Positions 36,753 through 46,744 of a DNA stretch of 64,000 bases are shown in pieces (the stretch's first letter is position 1; each line of letters starts with the position of its first letter). The notes below the pieces were generated by a model. The model was not told where the DNA came from and did not search any database. It was given only the letters and a program-made list of their open reading frames with translations. The DNA comes from Terriglobia bacterium. Its GTDB lineage: Bacteria; Acidobacteriota; Terriglobia; Terriglobales; Acidobacteriaceae. Position numbers and translations under genes: made by a program. The DNA lies in assembly GCA_020073395.1 (NCBI GenBank), contig JAIQFF010000015.1:1-64000 (forward strand), given 5' to 3'.

Positions 36753-37380
36753 GTTGTCGTGTTCCTTTCTGCTTCACAGACTCACGCCGCAGAATCCTGA
36801 CGGCCTTGCGACGCTACGAAGCGGCCTGCACTGGCTCCCTTGCCCGCTTGTCCTGCACTTTTCTGGCATAAAGCTCCAGCGGGCGCACATACACACGCGC
36901 CGCTTCACTATGCTCAGTACTTCCAGGAATCTCTTGGAATCAGAATGGAGGGGAAAGATTCTGCAACTAACCCCTACCAAGAGAATTCCTTCTTCTTCGT
37001 AGGAGTCATCTGCCTGGTTAGGGCGGTTAAAGGTGAACTCCAACACCCAGGCAAATTATGACAACCTGCGGACGCGAAGTCAATTTGTCAGCCGAGCGCT
37101 GCGAAGTTGAGCAGCGACGAACTCATCGACCCACCTGGCAGAAGCAGCGCGATCCGCGCGTTTCGCGCTCCTGTTACACACTGTTACCGGAATTTCTGTT
37201 TGGCGACGATCCCCGCGCCTTGTCGAAAGGTGACCATTCAGTGGATGGGCCCATACAAGAAGTGCGTTCCAACCCGAGGTTTATACCTGGTTAGTCAACG
37301 TACCCGAAGAGGGGCCTGTAAGGTGAGTCATTTGCGAGATGTCTATCGATCCACCGCTGGAGTATCACGCGGTCACAGCC
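36753..37380. other. intergenic region upstream of crcB, no gene seen
   Basis: 628 bases between the crcB start and the stop of the large TPR gene. Several short frames cross it without ribosome-binding sites or protein-like composition. It should hold the crcB promoter. No riboswitch consensus recognised. Confidence 0.35.
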
Positions 37381-40300
37381 CTAGTCACGTTGGCTCCTCG
37401 CCTGAGGTGGGGCTGGGAATCGATTGGCGAGGTTTCCCCGCATCTTTTCTATCTCGTTTGCCTCCTTCTGGAGGCGCGAGAACGAATCTAGTGCCTTGCG
37501 TTGTTCCTCCGTCTTTCCCAGACGCTTATAGATATTTGCGAGAACGTAATAATACGAAGACGCTCGTGGATTCAGCGAAATGGCTCGGTTCAGCGCATCG
37601 ACCGCATCGCTTAGCTGCCCCTGGGTCGCACTGGCTTTGGCTTGCTGGAACCAGGCACCGTCCGATTTAGGATTAAGCTTCAGTGCTGCGCGGGCATATT
37701 CGAGAGCCTTTTCGGAATCACCCTTGCGATTGTAATAGGCGCTCAGGTTTACATGGGCCGAGACGAAAGATCCCTCCCGGGACTCATTGATGGCAATGGC
37801 TTTCTTATAGCTAGAGACGGCTTCGTCATCATCACCCAGAGCCTCTTGAGCAAAACCCAGAGCATCCAGACCCTCCATATACAAAGGGTCGATGGCGAGT
37901 GCCGCTTCGAACTCTTTTCGCGCGAAGGTCCATTCATCCTGGATGGACCAGAGTTTGCCCAAGTTGAAATGCATCTCAGCGGATTGTGGGTTGTAGCGGA
38001 TTCCCTGCTCGAACTCCGCCCGGGCGGCGTCGAACTTTCCAACGATCATGAGATCGCGGCCGAGAATCTTGTGCGCCTCCGCGTTCTTGATGTCCAGTTG
38101 GAGCGACTTGGCAAGCGCCTGAATGGATTCACCGATCTTCTTTTGAGCGAACATGCTGTATCCCAAGGCGTACCAACCCCACGAAGATTTCGCATGTTCT
38201 TTGACATAAGCAGCCAGGAGAGGCTCGACCTCCTGAAACCTCCCCGACTGGATGTAGGCATTGAATTCACTGATGCGTCCGGGATCATCCGCGCCGCCTT
38301 TTTCGGCAGAAAGGGTCGTAATCTTCTCTCTGGCGGACACGTCACCGGGATTGAGTTCCAATGTTCGGCGATAGGCGGCTAATGCGCCCTCAGCATCCCC
38401 CTGCTTTTCAAGCACCATTCCCAGCAAATGTTCAGCGTCGGAAGACTTGGGCTGGAGCGTAAGCGCGTGCCTGAATTTCGCAGTCGCCTCGTCCAACTCA
38501 CCCTTATCGAGCGCAACCCGGCCTTCGGCGATATCCAAGTCAGAATTCTGCTTCTGGTCATCGGACGACGCAAAGGCGCGGCTCTTCTGCAACTCAGTCG
38601 CAGCTTCATCTTTCCGCCCGGCTCGCGCCAGAGCCAGCCCCAACTGATAGTGAGCCCTGGTCCCCTGTGGGTCAAGCCGTACCGCTTCCTGGAGTTCCTC
38701 GACAGATTCTTCCACCTTCCCGTCGCTGAGCAGCGCCTTACCCAGAGCCAGGCGTGCACTCCGGAAGCTTGGGTCGGTAGCGATTACCTTACGCAACTGA
38801 TCGATTTCTTTGGAACGGCCGTAGCTCGGGTTTGCACCGTAGGCTTCCGCCAGGTTGAACTGCGCTTTCAGAGATGTGGGTGCTAGTGCTACGGCCTTCT
38901 CTAGCACGCGGACCGCCTCTCCGCTGTCGGCAGAGGTGGAGATAAGTGCAGCGCCCAGATTCGTCAAGGCATCCACATAATCGGGTTGGATGCGCAGAGC
39001 CTCTCGAAACTCCGTGATAGCACCTTGGCCATCGTCGGTCTGTGCCAGCACGAGCCCCATATTGTTGTGCGCCTCTGCGAAATCCGGGCGCAACCGAACC
39101 GCCTCGCCAAACTCCGCCAGAACCTGGTTGCTTCCTGCGCCCGTGTGCCCAAGGATTAATCCGAGCAGGTTGTGCCATTCGGCACGGTCCGGCTTTGCCA
39201 GCAAGGCTTTCTGGAGGCCCGCGATTGCTGCCTCCCAATCCGGTGCGGGACCCAACGCAGAAGAGAAATTCAACCCAGTCTCAAATTGCCCTGGGGCTCG
39301 ATCGAGATCGCCCGCGCGAAGATAGACAAGACCGAGATCGACGTACAAGGCAGAAAATGACGGCTGAAGTGCGATGGCGCGTTGCAGGTTCCGTCTAGCG
39401 TCGTCTAATTGGCCCGTCTCACGCAAGGCGGTTCCGAGAAAGGCATACCCCGGGCCTGCGGCGGGATCAAGTCGGACAGCTTCTCGCAGTTCCGATATTG
39501 CTTTCGTTTTCGAACCGCTATACCACAACGCTACGCCAAAATTGTAATGCATGTCAGAAACGTCCGGCCGGAGCGCCACGGCGCGTTCCAGATGAACCAG
39601 CGCTGAAATCAGATCTCCCTGCTGGCCCAGTATGAAACCGAGCAGATTCTGCGCGTTGGCATGGCTATCGTCTTTACTTACGGCTTCGTTGAGCAATCGC
39701 TCGGCTTCCTTCAAATTGCCCTGTGCCGCCGCTGCCTCTCCGCGCTTGTAGAGGTCGTCAGCGGGACTCGGCGGAGCTTGCCGCGGCTTGCGCTGTGCAG
39801 CAGCCTGCTGCTTCAATGCCGAGCCCAGTGCATAGTAGCCCTCGCGAAACTCCGGATCGATCCGCACTGCGTTCTCGAATGCCTCGATGGCCCCGGAAAG
39901 GTCTCCGCTCTGCTGCAACGTCTGGCCGAGCACGAACCGAACATTGCTGTCGTCGGGCTCGTGTTCAGCGACAAACCGCAAATGGACAAGAGCACCCTTG
40001 GCGTCGCCCTTTGCCCGGAGAGCGACACCTAGGTTCATATGAGCGACCGGACTCTTCGGCTCGAGCGCGACGGCCTTTTCAAAGACCTTGACCGCTTCAG
40101 CCAACTCACCGTTCTTGGTTAACGCTGATCCCAGGTTCGCGTAGACACGCGTATATTTCGGGTCGAGCGCAATGGCTCTGCGGAACTCGGCGATGGAACC
40201 GGTGAAATCACCTTTTTCCAGTATCGCGACCCCCAGCCAGTTATGTGCTTCCGCGGAGCCGGGGCCTAGTTTCACCGCGCGCTGGAAAGCTTCGAGAGCA

Positions 40301-40503
40301 TGGGGGTAATCGTTGCGCTGCCAATACGCCAAGCCAAGCGCTACGAAAAGTCTTGGTCTGTCAGGATGCTGCTTGATCTGGTCTTCAATCTGGCTAACCG
40401 ATACGGGCGCCCTCTCATTCACCTGTGCCCGGCCAAGCAGTACCGAACCCACAACGAAAACGACGAAGCCGAAGGTCCAAGTCATTCTCGTGCAACTGCT
40501 CAT
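37381..40503 (-). CDS. large exported TPR-repeat protein
   Basis: About 1040 residues from the ATG at 40503 (AGGGGA upstream). A signal peptide or anchor (MTWTFGFVVFVVGSVLLGRAQ) is followed by roughly two dozen tetratricopeptide repeats, many in near-consensus form (for example AHNNMGLVLAQTDDGQGA, YVDALTNLGAALIS). The TPR array spans almost the entire chain, interrupted by a Lys/Pro/Ala linker near residue 230. These repeats are protein-protein scaffolds. Together with the CRTAC1-type genes to its right it belongs to a combination common in Acidobacteriota. The frame is open 86 codons upstream without coding character. Confidence 0.83.
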   Translation of the reverse strand: MSSCTRMTWTFGFVVFVVGSVLLGRAQVNERAPVSVSQIEDQIKQHPDRPRLFVALGLAYWQRNDYPHALEAFQRAVKLGPGSAEAHNWLGVAILEKGDFTGSIAEFRRAIALDPKYTRVYANLGSALTKNGELAEAVKVFEKAVALEPKSPVAHMNLGVALRAKGDAKGALVHLRFVAEHEPDDSNVRFVLGQTLQQSGDLSGAIEAFENAVRIDPEFREGYYALGSALKQQAAAQRKPRQAPPSPADDLYKRGEAAAAQGNLKEAERLLNEAVSKDDSHANAQNLLGFILGQQGDLISALVHLERAVALRPDVSDMHYNFGVALWYSGSKTKAISELREAVRLDPAAGPGYAFLGTALRETGQLDDARRNLQRAIALQPSFSALYVDLGLVYLRAGDLDRAPGQFETGLNFSSALGPAPDWEAAIAGLQKALLAKPDRAEWHNLLGLILGHTGAGSNQVLAEFGEAVRLRPDFAEAHNNMGLVLAQTDDGQGAITEFREALRIQPDYVDALTNLGAALISTSADSGEAVRVLEKAVALAPTSLKAQFNLAEAYGANPSYGRSKEIDQLRKVIATDPSFRSARLALGKALLSDGKVEESVEELQEAVRLDPQGTRAHYQLGLALARAGRKDEAATELQKSRAFASSDDQKQNSDLDIAEGRVALDKGELDEATAKFRHALTLQPKSSDAEHLLGMVLEKQGDAEGALAAYRRTLELNPGDVSAREKITTLSAEKGGADDPGRISEFNAYIQSGRFQEVEPLLAAYVKEHAKSSWGWYALGYSMFAQKKIGESIQALAKSLQLDIKNAEAHKILGRDLMIVGKFDAARAEFEQGIRYNPQSAEMHFNLGKLWSIQDEWTFARKEFEAALAIDPLYMEGLDALGFAQEALGDDDEAVSSYKKAIAINESREGSFVSAHVNLSAYYNRKGDSEKALEYARAALKLNPKSDGAWFQQAKASATQGQLSDAVDALNRAISLNPRASSYYYVLANIYKRLGKTEEQRKALDSFSRLQKEANEIEKMRGNLANRFPAPPQARSQRD

Positions 40504-41276
40504 TGGTCTGGGTCCCCTGATCGAAGCTGTAAATGAGAGCTGGCTTGCGCCGAATTCGGCGCGCGATTTCCAGCCCCTTTCCCCCCTTCGTTCTTCGACT
40601 CGCTGCGAGCACGGAGCCGACACCCGGATGGAAGGGAACGGCGCGCATGAGTCGGTTTTCCGCGGGGGAAGGCCGACAACACTCATGATCGCGTTCCTCA
40701 AGTATTCGTATGATAACGTACGATTCGGATAGGGCCGAAGCAAATCCTCCAGTGTTTGCATGAGCTCTTAAGCTGTCAGCAACTCTGCTCGTAGCAGAGT
40801 GCAACTAGTTCGGTGGCAAACGATATACAACGATATACTCTGTTTCAGGGGCAGACAACCCCTACCGGCAAGGGGTTACCTGGGACCACAGACTGCCCCC
40901 TCGTACAAACTGAAACTGTGCCTTCGCTTCCCGATTCTTCGGGTAGTTTGGCAGCTCTTTTCAGCAAGATGCGAGTCGCTTCGAACGGTGCGCACCGGAA
41001 CTTTGGCGGTCCCGTCCAAGGGCCCTGGATTCTTTCCCTAGCTAGAGGATCTTCTTGACTTCGAATAGTAAAAGCTCTGACCATTGTTCGGGAAAGGTTT
41101 ACCGAGCTTGCCCAGACGATCTTTTTCCCGAAGATGTAGCTCTAGGGATGCTCGAACTCTGTTCCATTGGCAGAACCGAATCTGCGTAAGAATGACCGAT
41201 CGGTCTTGAGACTAGAGGGTCAGAGATTTTAATAGCTCAAGGCTTTTTGATGATGCTGTCGCCCCCGCATTTGTGC
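40504..41276. other. intergenic region with short tandem duplication
   Basis: 773 bases between the start of the TPR gene and the stop of the CRTAC1-type gene. It should hold the TPR gene promoter; TCGTA and TACGA arms around 40706-40723 form a small inverted repeat in that area. A perfect 10-bp tandem duplication (AACGATATAC) lies at 40819-40838. No gene seen. Confidence 0.35.
40819..40838. repeat. 10-bp tandem duplication
   Basis: AACGATATAC occurs twice without a gap in the intergenic region upstream of the TPR gene. It could be a regulator site or chance. Confidence 0.5.
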
Positions 41277-43043
41277 CTAGCGGAATTTCTGCTTGCGGAT
41301 GATACCGCCGCCCTCTCGAATGACCACCAACTGATCGGCGCCTACTTTGGGAAAGCTCTCCGTGGTGCCATTGGTCCAGCGAACAGTCAGGTCGGCGGTA
41401 GTTTCTGAACCCAGTCCGAAGTGTAGACGGCGGTCGTTCGCGGAGTAGAAACTCGACTGCGCCGTGACCTCCTGTGCCTGACGCCGGCTGCCGTATTGCG
41501 CGACTACACGCGAGCCGATGGCGCTACGATTGGTTTTCACGCCTACCAGCTGCACTTTCAGCCAGTGATTTTTGCCGGAAACATCATTGCGTAGAAGGGA
41601 CGGCAGCTCATTCATGTTCATCACGAGAACATCCATATCGCCGTCGTTGTCGAAGTCCCCGAAGGCGCAGCCGCGGCTGGCGTGCGGAGCCGTGACTCCG
41701 CTTCCGGCCTCCTCCAGCAATTCCTCGAATCGGCCGTCTCCAAGGTTGCGGAATACAAGGCGAGGCGTCCGGAATGGGTATGCGGGCAGGCGCCGCTCCA
41801 CTTCGGGATAGACGCTGCCGGTCGCGACGAACAGATCGGGGAAACCGTCGTTATCGAGATCGACCACGCCAGTTCCCCAGGCCACGTACCGTGTCTCAAC
41901 TCCGAGACCGGCGCGAATGGTGACGTCGTCGAAGTTGCCCTTCCCGTCATTGTGGTAGAGAACATTAGTATCATCGGCGAAATGCGTCTTGAAAATGTCC
42001 AGGTTCCCGTCGAGATCGTAGTCGCCGACGCCCACTCCCATGCCGGCCTGCTCCAGACCGTCCTCACTCAAAGCCACACCGCGCTCCAGGCCTTCCTCGC
42101 GAAAGGTCCCGTCGTGCTGGTTCCGGAACAACCAGCTGGGCGTGGAATCGCAGGCGACGTAGATGTCGGGCCAGCCATCGTTGTCGTAGTCCGCAGCGAC
42201 CACGGTCATGGGATAGGCGCCGCTGGCGGCCGACACGCCTGATGCCTTGCTCACGTCTGTAAAGGTCCCATCGCCGTTGTTGTGAAACAACTGGACGTAG
42301 CCAGGAGGAAGTCCGCGAGGCCCGCAGTTGACGGGAATACCCTTCCACGTACAGTCGGCGTTCTCACCGGGCTTCGGAAGCCTTTCCAGTGTCGTGCTGA
42401 GATAGTTGGCTACGAACAGGTCAAGGCGGCCATCCTGATCGTAGTCGACCCAGCTGCAGCCCGAGCCATAGCGCACCGCAGACTGGTGAAGGCCGGCTTT
42501 TTCGGTTACGTCGGAAAAGGTCCCGTCGCCGTTGTTGTGATAGAGCACGTTCTGCCCATAGTAGGTAATGAAAAGATCATCGAAGCCGTCGTTGTCGTAG
42601 TCGCCGACCGTTACCGCAGAAGCCCACCCCGTACGTTGTAGTCCAGCTGTGGCAGTGACGTCGGTGAACGTGCCGTCACGATTGTTCTTGTACAGGCGAT
42701 TGCTGGTGCCGGCGGGTGCACCGTCCAGGCGCGTGCCACTAAGAATGAACAGATCCTGCCAGCCGTCATTGTCGTAGTCGATAAACGCCACGCCACAGCC
42801 GACCACCTCGATGATGTACTTCTTGGTGTCCGCATCGCCATAGATGACGGGCTGTGTGAGACCGGCTTGCTGCGCGACATCGGTAAGGCGCGAAAGAAAT
42901 GGGCGGCCGGAGGGCTTGCCGCGCGGTTGTGCCTTGACCCCGCGCGACGAAACTCCTTGCCCCAAAGCGCCGATTGCACCGCCGGTCAGGGCTGCGCCCG
43001 CCGCGCCGGCGATGGTGATGATCATTTTGCGGCGGGTGATCAT
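41277..43043 (-). CDS. CRTAC1-type FG-GAP/ASPIC-UnbV exported protein
   Basis: 588 residues. The N-terminus ITRRKMIITIAGAAGAALTGG looks like a Tat signal. The body is a beta-propeller of FG-GAP/VCBS repeats with Ca-binding motifs of the DxDxDG type (DYDNDGWQDLFI, DYDQDGRLDLFV, DFDNDGDMDVLV). The C-terminal ASPIC/UnbV domain is marked by NHWLKVQLVGVKTNRSAIG and RRLHFGLGSETTADLTVRW. Its start overlaps the stop of the preceding paralogue (ATGA). Function unknown; these proteins are exported and probably bind polymers or partners. Confidence 0.85.
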   Translation of the reverse strand: MITRRKMIITIAGAAGAALTGGAIGALGQGVSSRGVKAQPRGKPSGRPFLSRLTDVAQQAGLTQPVIYGDADTKKYIIEVVGCGVAFIDYDNDGWQDLFILSGTRLDGAPAGTSNRLYKNNRDGTFTDVTATAGLQRTGWASAVTVGDYDNDGFDDLFITYYGQNVLYHNNGDGTFSDVTEKAGLHQSAVRYGSGCSWVDYDQDGRLDLFVANYLSTTLERLPKPGENADCTWKGIPVNCGPRGLPPGYVQLFHNNGDGTFTDVSKASGVSAASGAYPMTVVAADYDNDGWPDIYVACDSTPSWLFRNQHDGTFREEGLERGVALSEDGLEQAGMGVGVGDYDLDGNLDIFKTHFADDTNVLYHNDGKGNFDDVTIRAGLGVETRYVAWGTGVVDLDNDGFPDLFVATGSVYPEVERRLPAYPFRTPRLVFRNLGDGRFEELLEEAGSGVTAPHASRGCAFGDFDNDGDMDVLVMNMNELPSLLRNDVSGKNHWLKVQLVGVKTNRSAIGSRVVAQYGSRRQAQEVTAQSSFYSANDRRLHFGLGSETTADLTVRWTNGTTESFPKVGADQLVVIREGGGIIRKQKFR

Positions 43044-44731
43044 TGATTGGGTTCGGTGGCTTTCAAGACCTGGTTGGCGTTCACGTTCTCGAATTTCTGC
43101 AATATTCCCGAGGGCCAGCGGATCTCGACGAGTTTCGCCGTCCGGTCGCTGCCAAGGCCGACCAGCAACCTCTTGTCACTGGCAGACAGGTAGCCGACCG
43201 CAGTGTTGACCGTGAAGTACTGAGTTTGGCCGGAGGCAGACACGACTTTCACGCGGCTGCCGATCCCATCGCGATTCGATTTCTTACCGATCGTCTCGAT
43301 TCCCAGCCAATGATTGCGGCTCCCGCCATCGTTGCGCAGAACGACAGCCTTTTGACCCACGTTGCTGATCACGATATCGACGTCGCCGTCATTATCGAGA
43401 TCACCGAAGGCGGCACCGCGACCAGCCCAGTCCGTTTGAAATGCCGGTCCCAGCAAGACTCGCTTGAAATGGCCGGACTCGTTTCGCAAGAGCAGTGGCG
43501 GCTGCATATATTTCAGATTGGGCGCGGTTCGCTCGATGGTATCCATCACGTGTCCCTGCGCCACAAAGAGATCCTTCCAGCCGTCGTTGTCGTAGTCGAA
43601 CAGATGAGCGCTCCAACCCGAGAAGGAGAGGGTCGCGCTACCGATTCCCGAAGAGTTGGTGATATCGCGAAAGCTGCCGTCCCCGTTATTACGAAAGAGC
43701 ATATAGCGTTCGTTGGAGAGGTCGGTAACAACAACATCGGGATTGCCATCGTTGTCGAAGTCGGTGAAATCCGCGCCCATTCCGGCGAAAGCCTTGCCGT
43801 CCTCATTGTATCCAACGCCCGCGAGCAGCCCCACTTCGCTGAATGTGCCGTTGCCGTTGTTGTGGTAGAGGAAACACTGCACGGAATCGTTGGCGACAAA
43901 AATGTCCGTGAAACCGTCTCCGTCATAATCGGCAAAAGAAACCCCGAGCCCCTTCCCGTTAGGGCTGGCGATTCCGGCCTTCCTGGAAACATCGGTGAAC
44001 GTGCCGTCTCCATTGTTGTGATACAGAATGTTAGTCACGCCCTCGTAGTTGTCAGGATGACAGTACGCCCGGTAGCCGGGCCGGTGCTCGCCGCAATAAC
44101 CGTTTTTCTTGAATGTCCAATCCACGTAGCGCGTGACGAAGAGATCCAGCTTGCCGTCATTGTCGTAGTCGAAGAATCCGGCACTCGCGCTCCAGCCGCC
44201 GGCGCCGACTCCGGCTTTTTTCGTGACGTCGGTGAACGTCCCATCTCCATTGTTGTGATAGAGCGTATTGCCGCCATAGTTGGTGACGTAGATGTCCTCG
44301 AACCCGTCGTTATCATAGTCACCCACCGCCACGCCCATGCCGTAGTAGTTCTGCGACATTCCGGTGAGGCCAGCTTTTTCGGTGACGTCGGTGAAAGTGC
44401 CGTCCGCGTTCTGATGGTAAAACCGGTTCCAGAACTTCTCGTTCGACTTATCGGGAGCTTTGCCGTCCGGCATCGGATCATCGATCTTGGCTCCATTGAC
44501 GAAGAAGACATCGAGCCGGCCGTCGTTGTCGTAATCGAGCAATGCAACGCCACCTCCCATGGTCTCAACCAGATATTTGTTCGACGTGGCGGAGTTTTCG
44601 TTCTTGAAATCGATGCCGGCGGCCTGTGTGATATCGGTGAACTGCACGTCGGGCGTTGGAGTGGCGCCCAGCAAGAAGAAGAGGATCCCGCCGACCATCA
44701 CCCAGCGCGACAGCTCGAGGCATCTCCGCAT
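43040..44731 (-). CDS. CRTAC1-type FG-GAP/ASPIC-UnbV exported protein
   Basis: About 563 residues from the ATG at 44731, where a Sec-type signal begins (LSRWVMVGGILFFLLGATPT). The mature part starts PDVQFTDITQAAGI and contains at least seven Ca-binding FG-GAP blades ([12 protein letters not shown] and similar), then the ASPIC/UnbV domain (NHWLGIETIGKKSNRDGIG, DKRLLVGLGSDRTAKLVEI). The frame is open to a TTG at 44851 that overlaps the previous stop; either start keeps it in the three-gene operon. It is a paralogue of the genes on both sides. Confidence 0.85.
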   Translation of the reverse strand: MRRCLELSRWVMVGGILFFLLGATPTPDVQFTDITQAAGIDFKNENSATSNKYLVETMGGGVALLDYDNDGRLDVFFVNGAKIDDPMPDGKAPDKSNEKFWNRFYHQNADGTFTDVTEKAGLTGMSQNYYGMGVAVGDYDNDGFEDIYVTNYGGNTLYHNNGDGTFTDVTKKAGVGAGGWSASAGFFDYDNDGKLDLFVTRYVDWTFKKNGYCGEHRPGYRAYCHPDNYEGVTNILYHNNGDGTFTDVSRKAGIASPNGKGLGVSFADYDGDGFTDIFVANDSVQCFLYHNNGNGTFSEVGLLAGVGYNEDGKAFAGMGADFTDFDNDGNPDVVVTDLSNERYMLFRNNGDGSFRDITNSSGIGSATLSFSGWSAHLFDYDNDGWKDLFVAQGHVMDTIERTAPNLKYMQPPLLLRNESGHFKRVLLGPAFQTDWAGRGAAFGDLDNDGDVDIVISNVGQKAVVLRNDGGSRNHWLGIETIGKKSNRDGIGSRVKVVSASGQTQYFTVNTAVGYLSASDKRLLVGLGSDRTAKLVEIRWPSGILQKFENVNANQVLKATEPNQ

Positions 44732-44847
44732 AGTTGGCCCTGCCGGAATTTCCGGCTGCTGAGGATTCCCTTCCTTCGTTTCCTGAAGGACAACGAGTTG
44801 ATTGCTTGCGGCCACCAGTCTGCGGCCAGCTTCGCGCAAGAAGTGGA

Positions 44848-46590
44848 TCAAGGTTGTCGCGGTGCGCTCCCTTGCCCTTCCACGAGAGTGATGTACTGGT
44901 CAATGGGAAGATTGGTAAAGCGTTCCACTCGCCCGCTCGGCAGCGGCCACCTCACCTCGACCCAATCGATGTGGGGGCGCTTGCCGATGCCCAGGACCAT
45001 CCGTGGGTCGTGCGCGGCCAGATAACTTCCTGCACCGGTCTTGAAGCGTGACCGCTTCAGGTCTCCCGCCTGCCAGGTAATCAGGGTGCCCACGGCGTCG
45101 GGATTGGTCTTTTTCGCGACCAGCTTCACCCCCAGCCAATGGTTGAGTCGCCCCACCTGGTTCTTGAGCAGCAGGGGCGACCCGTTGTTGACTGCCACGA
45201 GCACATCGAGTGCCCCATCATTATTGAAATCGCCGATCGCCATGCCGCGTGCGGCATAGGGCTGTGAGAAAACAGGGCCGCTGGAGGCGGTCACGTCCTC
45301 GAATCCCCGGCCCGTGCCGTGAAAAAGCAACATGGGCTCGCGATACTTGACTTCGCTCGTATGTGCCTCGATTTTGTCGTCGGGATGGCCGTCGGCAAGA
45401 AAGAGGTCAGGATTGCCGTCGTTGTCGTAATCGAAAAATTTCACTCCCCACCCGCTCATCAGCCGCGTGACCTTGCCGATGCCATAAGGAATGGCCATAT
45501 CGTCGAAGGTCTCATCACGATTGTTGTGATAGAGCGAATACATCTCCTGGTCGACGTTGGTAACGAACAGGTCCATCCAGCCGTCCTGGTCGTAGTCAGC
45601 ACCATCCACTCCCATCCCGGACCGAGCCCGGCCTTCGGCGCTGAAGCCCACATTGGCCTGGAGGCCCATCTCTTCAAACTTCCCGTTGCCACGATTGACA
45701 AACAGGAAATTCTCGACCGTATCGTTCGCGACGAACAGATCCATGCGCCCATCGTTATTGATATCGCAAGCGACGACACCCCACGCCTTGCCGAGGGACT
45801 TCGCGATTCCAGACTCGCGGCTGACGTCTGTAAAGGTACCGTCGCCGTTGTTGTGGAACAGCCAGTTCGGCATCGGCTCGTAAACGCGCGGAATACAGTA
45901 GTAGCGGTCGCCGGTTTCGCGTTTGCCGCAGAATTTGTTCTTCGACTTGTCGAAATCCACAAATCGGCAAATAAAGAGGTCGAGTCTCCCGTCATTGTCG
46001 TAGTCAAACCAGACCGCACTCGATGCCCAACCGTCCGTCGGTAGGCCTGCCTTCCGAGTCACGTCGGTGAACGTACCGTTCCCGTTGTTGTGGTAGAGAA
46101 TGACGCCGTTGTACTGTGTCACCAGAAGGTCAGGCAAGCCGTCCCCGTCGTAATCGCCAACCGCCACACCCATCCCATACCCGCCACCCGCAACTCCGGC
46201 TTTTTCGGTCACATCTGTAAAGGTTCCGTCACGGTTGTTTCTGTAAAGCGCGTTGCGAAGAGGGGGGTGAGGGTCGAAAAAATCACACTTGCCACTGTTG
46301 ACCAGGTAGATGTCCATCCAGCCATCATTGTCGTAGTCGAAGAATGCGCAGCCGGCGCCTACGGTCTCCGGCAGGTACATCTCTGGCGAGCGTCCGTTGC
46401 TGTGCTCCCATGTGACGCCGCTGACCTCAGGCGGGACGAGTTCAAAGGGGAACTGGCTCCCCCCCTGCGCCATTGCGAAGCAGGGTGATGAGGTGGAGCA
46501 CAACCAATTGCCGGCGAGGAACCCGCCGAGCAGACCCTTCAGGAAAGTGCGACGCGATCCGATGTCGGCCCCTGTTCTTTTGACCCTCAA
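44848..46590 (-). CDS. CRTAC1-type FG-GAP/ASPIC-UnbV protein with Tat signal
   Basis: 580 residues, with a clear twin-arginine signal ([19 protein letters not shown]). The mature domain begins [17 protein letters not shown] and has Ca-binding repeats ([36 protein letters not shown]) and an ASPIC/UnbV end ([38 protein letters not shown]). The start appears to be a TTG at 46590 with GAGGG upstream. It is the first gene of the minus-strand trio and is divergent from the TPR gene at 46745 with a shared 154-base control region. Function unknown. Confidence 0.85.
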   Translation of the reverse strand: MRVKRTGADIGSRRTFLKGLLGGFLAGNWLCSTSSPCFAMAQGGSQFPFELVPPEVSGVTWEHSNGRSPEMYLPETVGAGCAFFDYDNDGWMDIYLVNSGKCDFFDPHPPLRNALYRNNRDGTFTDVTEKAGVAGGGYGMGVAVGDYDGDGLPDLLVTQYNGVILYHNNGNGTFTDVTRKAGLPTDGWASSAVWFDYDNDGRLDLFICRFVDFDKSKNKFCGKRETGDRYYCIPRVYEPMPNWLFHNNGDGTFTDVSRESGIAKSLGKAWGVVACDINNDGRMDLFVANDTVENFLFVNRGNGKFEEMGLQANVGFSAEGRARSGMGVDGADYDQDGWMDLFVTNVDQEMYSLYHNNRDETFDDMAIPYGIGKVTRLMSGWGVKFFDYDNDGNPDLFLADGHPDDKIEAHTSEVKYREPMLLFHGTGRGFEDVTASSGPVFSQPYAARGMAIGDFNNDGALDVLVAVNNGSPLLLKNQVGRLNHWLGVKLVAKKTNPDAVGTLITWQAGDLKRSRFKTGAGSYLAAHDPRMVLGIGKRPHIDWVEVRWPLPSGRVERFTNLPIDQYITLVEGQGSAPRQP

Positions 46591-46744
46591 GCTGTATGGC
46601 CCTCAGTTAGAGCACCCCCCAGTCAACGCATTACCGCCAGCATCTTTGGCAAAACCAATGTGCCCGCACGGATGCGCTCACAACCTTTTCAGCACTCACG
46701 GAAGTTGTGCCGGGTGGGCCGGCGGCATGCTATAAAAAGCTAAC

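Noticed and set aside
36753-36900. Fluoride riboswitch upstream of crcB
   Set aside because: The conserved riboswitch segments (GGNGATGG-like start and CTGATG near the end) were not found on the minus strand before the crcB start.
40504-40761. N-terminal extension of the large TPR protein
   Set aside because: The extension is Arg/Pro/Ser-rich without TPR character, and a signal peptide with a ribosome-binding site begins at 40503.
41682-46044. Long plus-strand frames opposite the CRTAC1-type genes, including one of 660 codons
   Set aside because: Their Val/Ile/Glu-rich content mirrors the antisense of the repeated Asp-Asn-Asp codons, and the minus-strand genes show clear domains.
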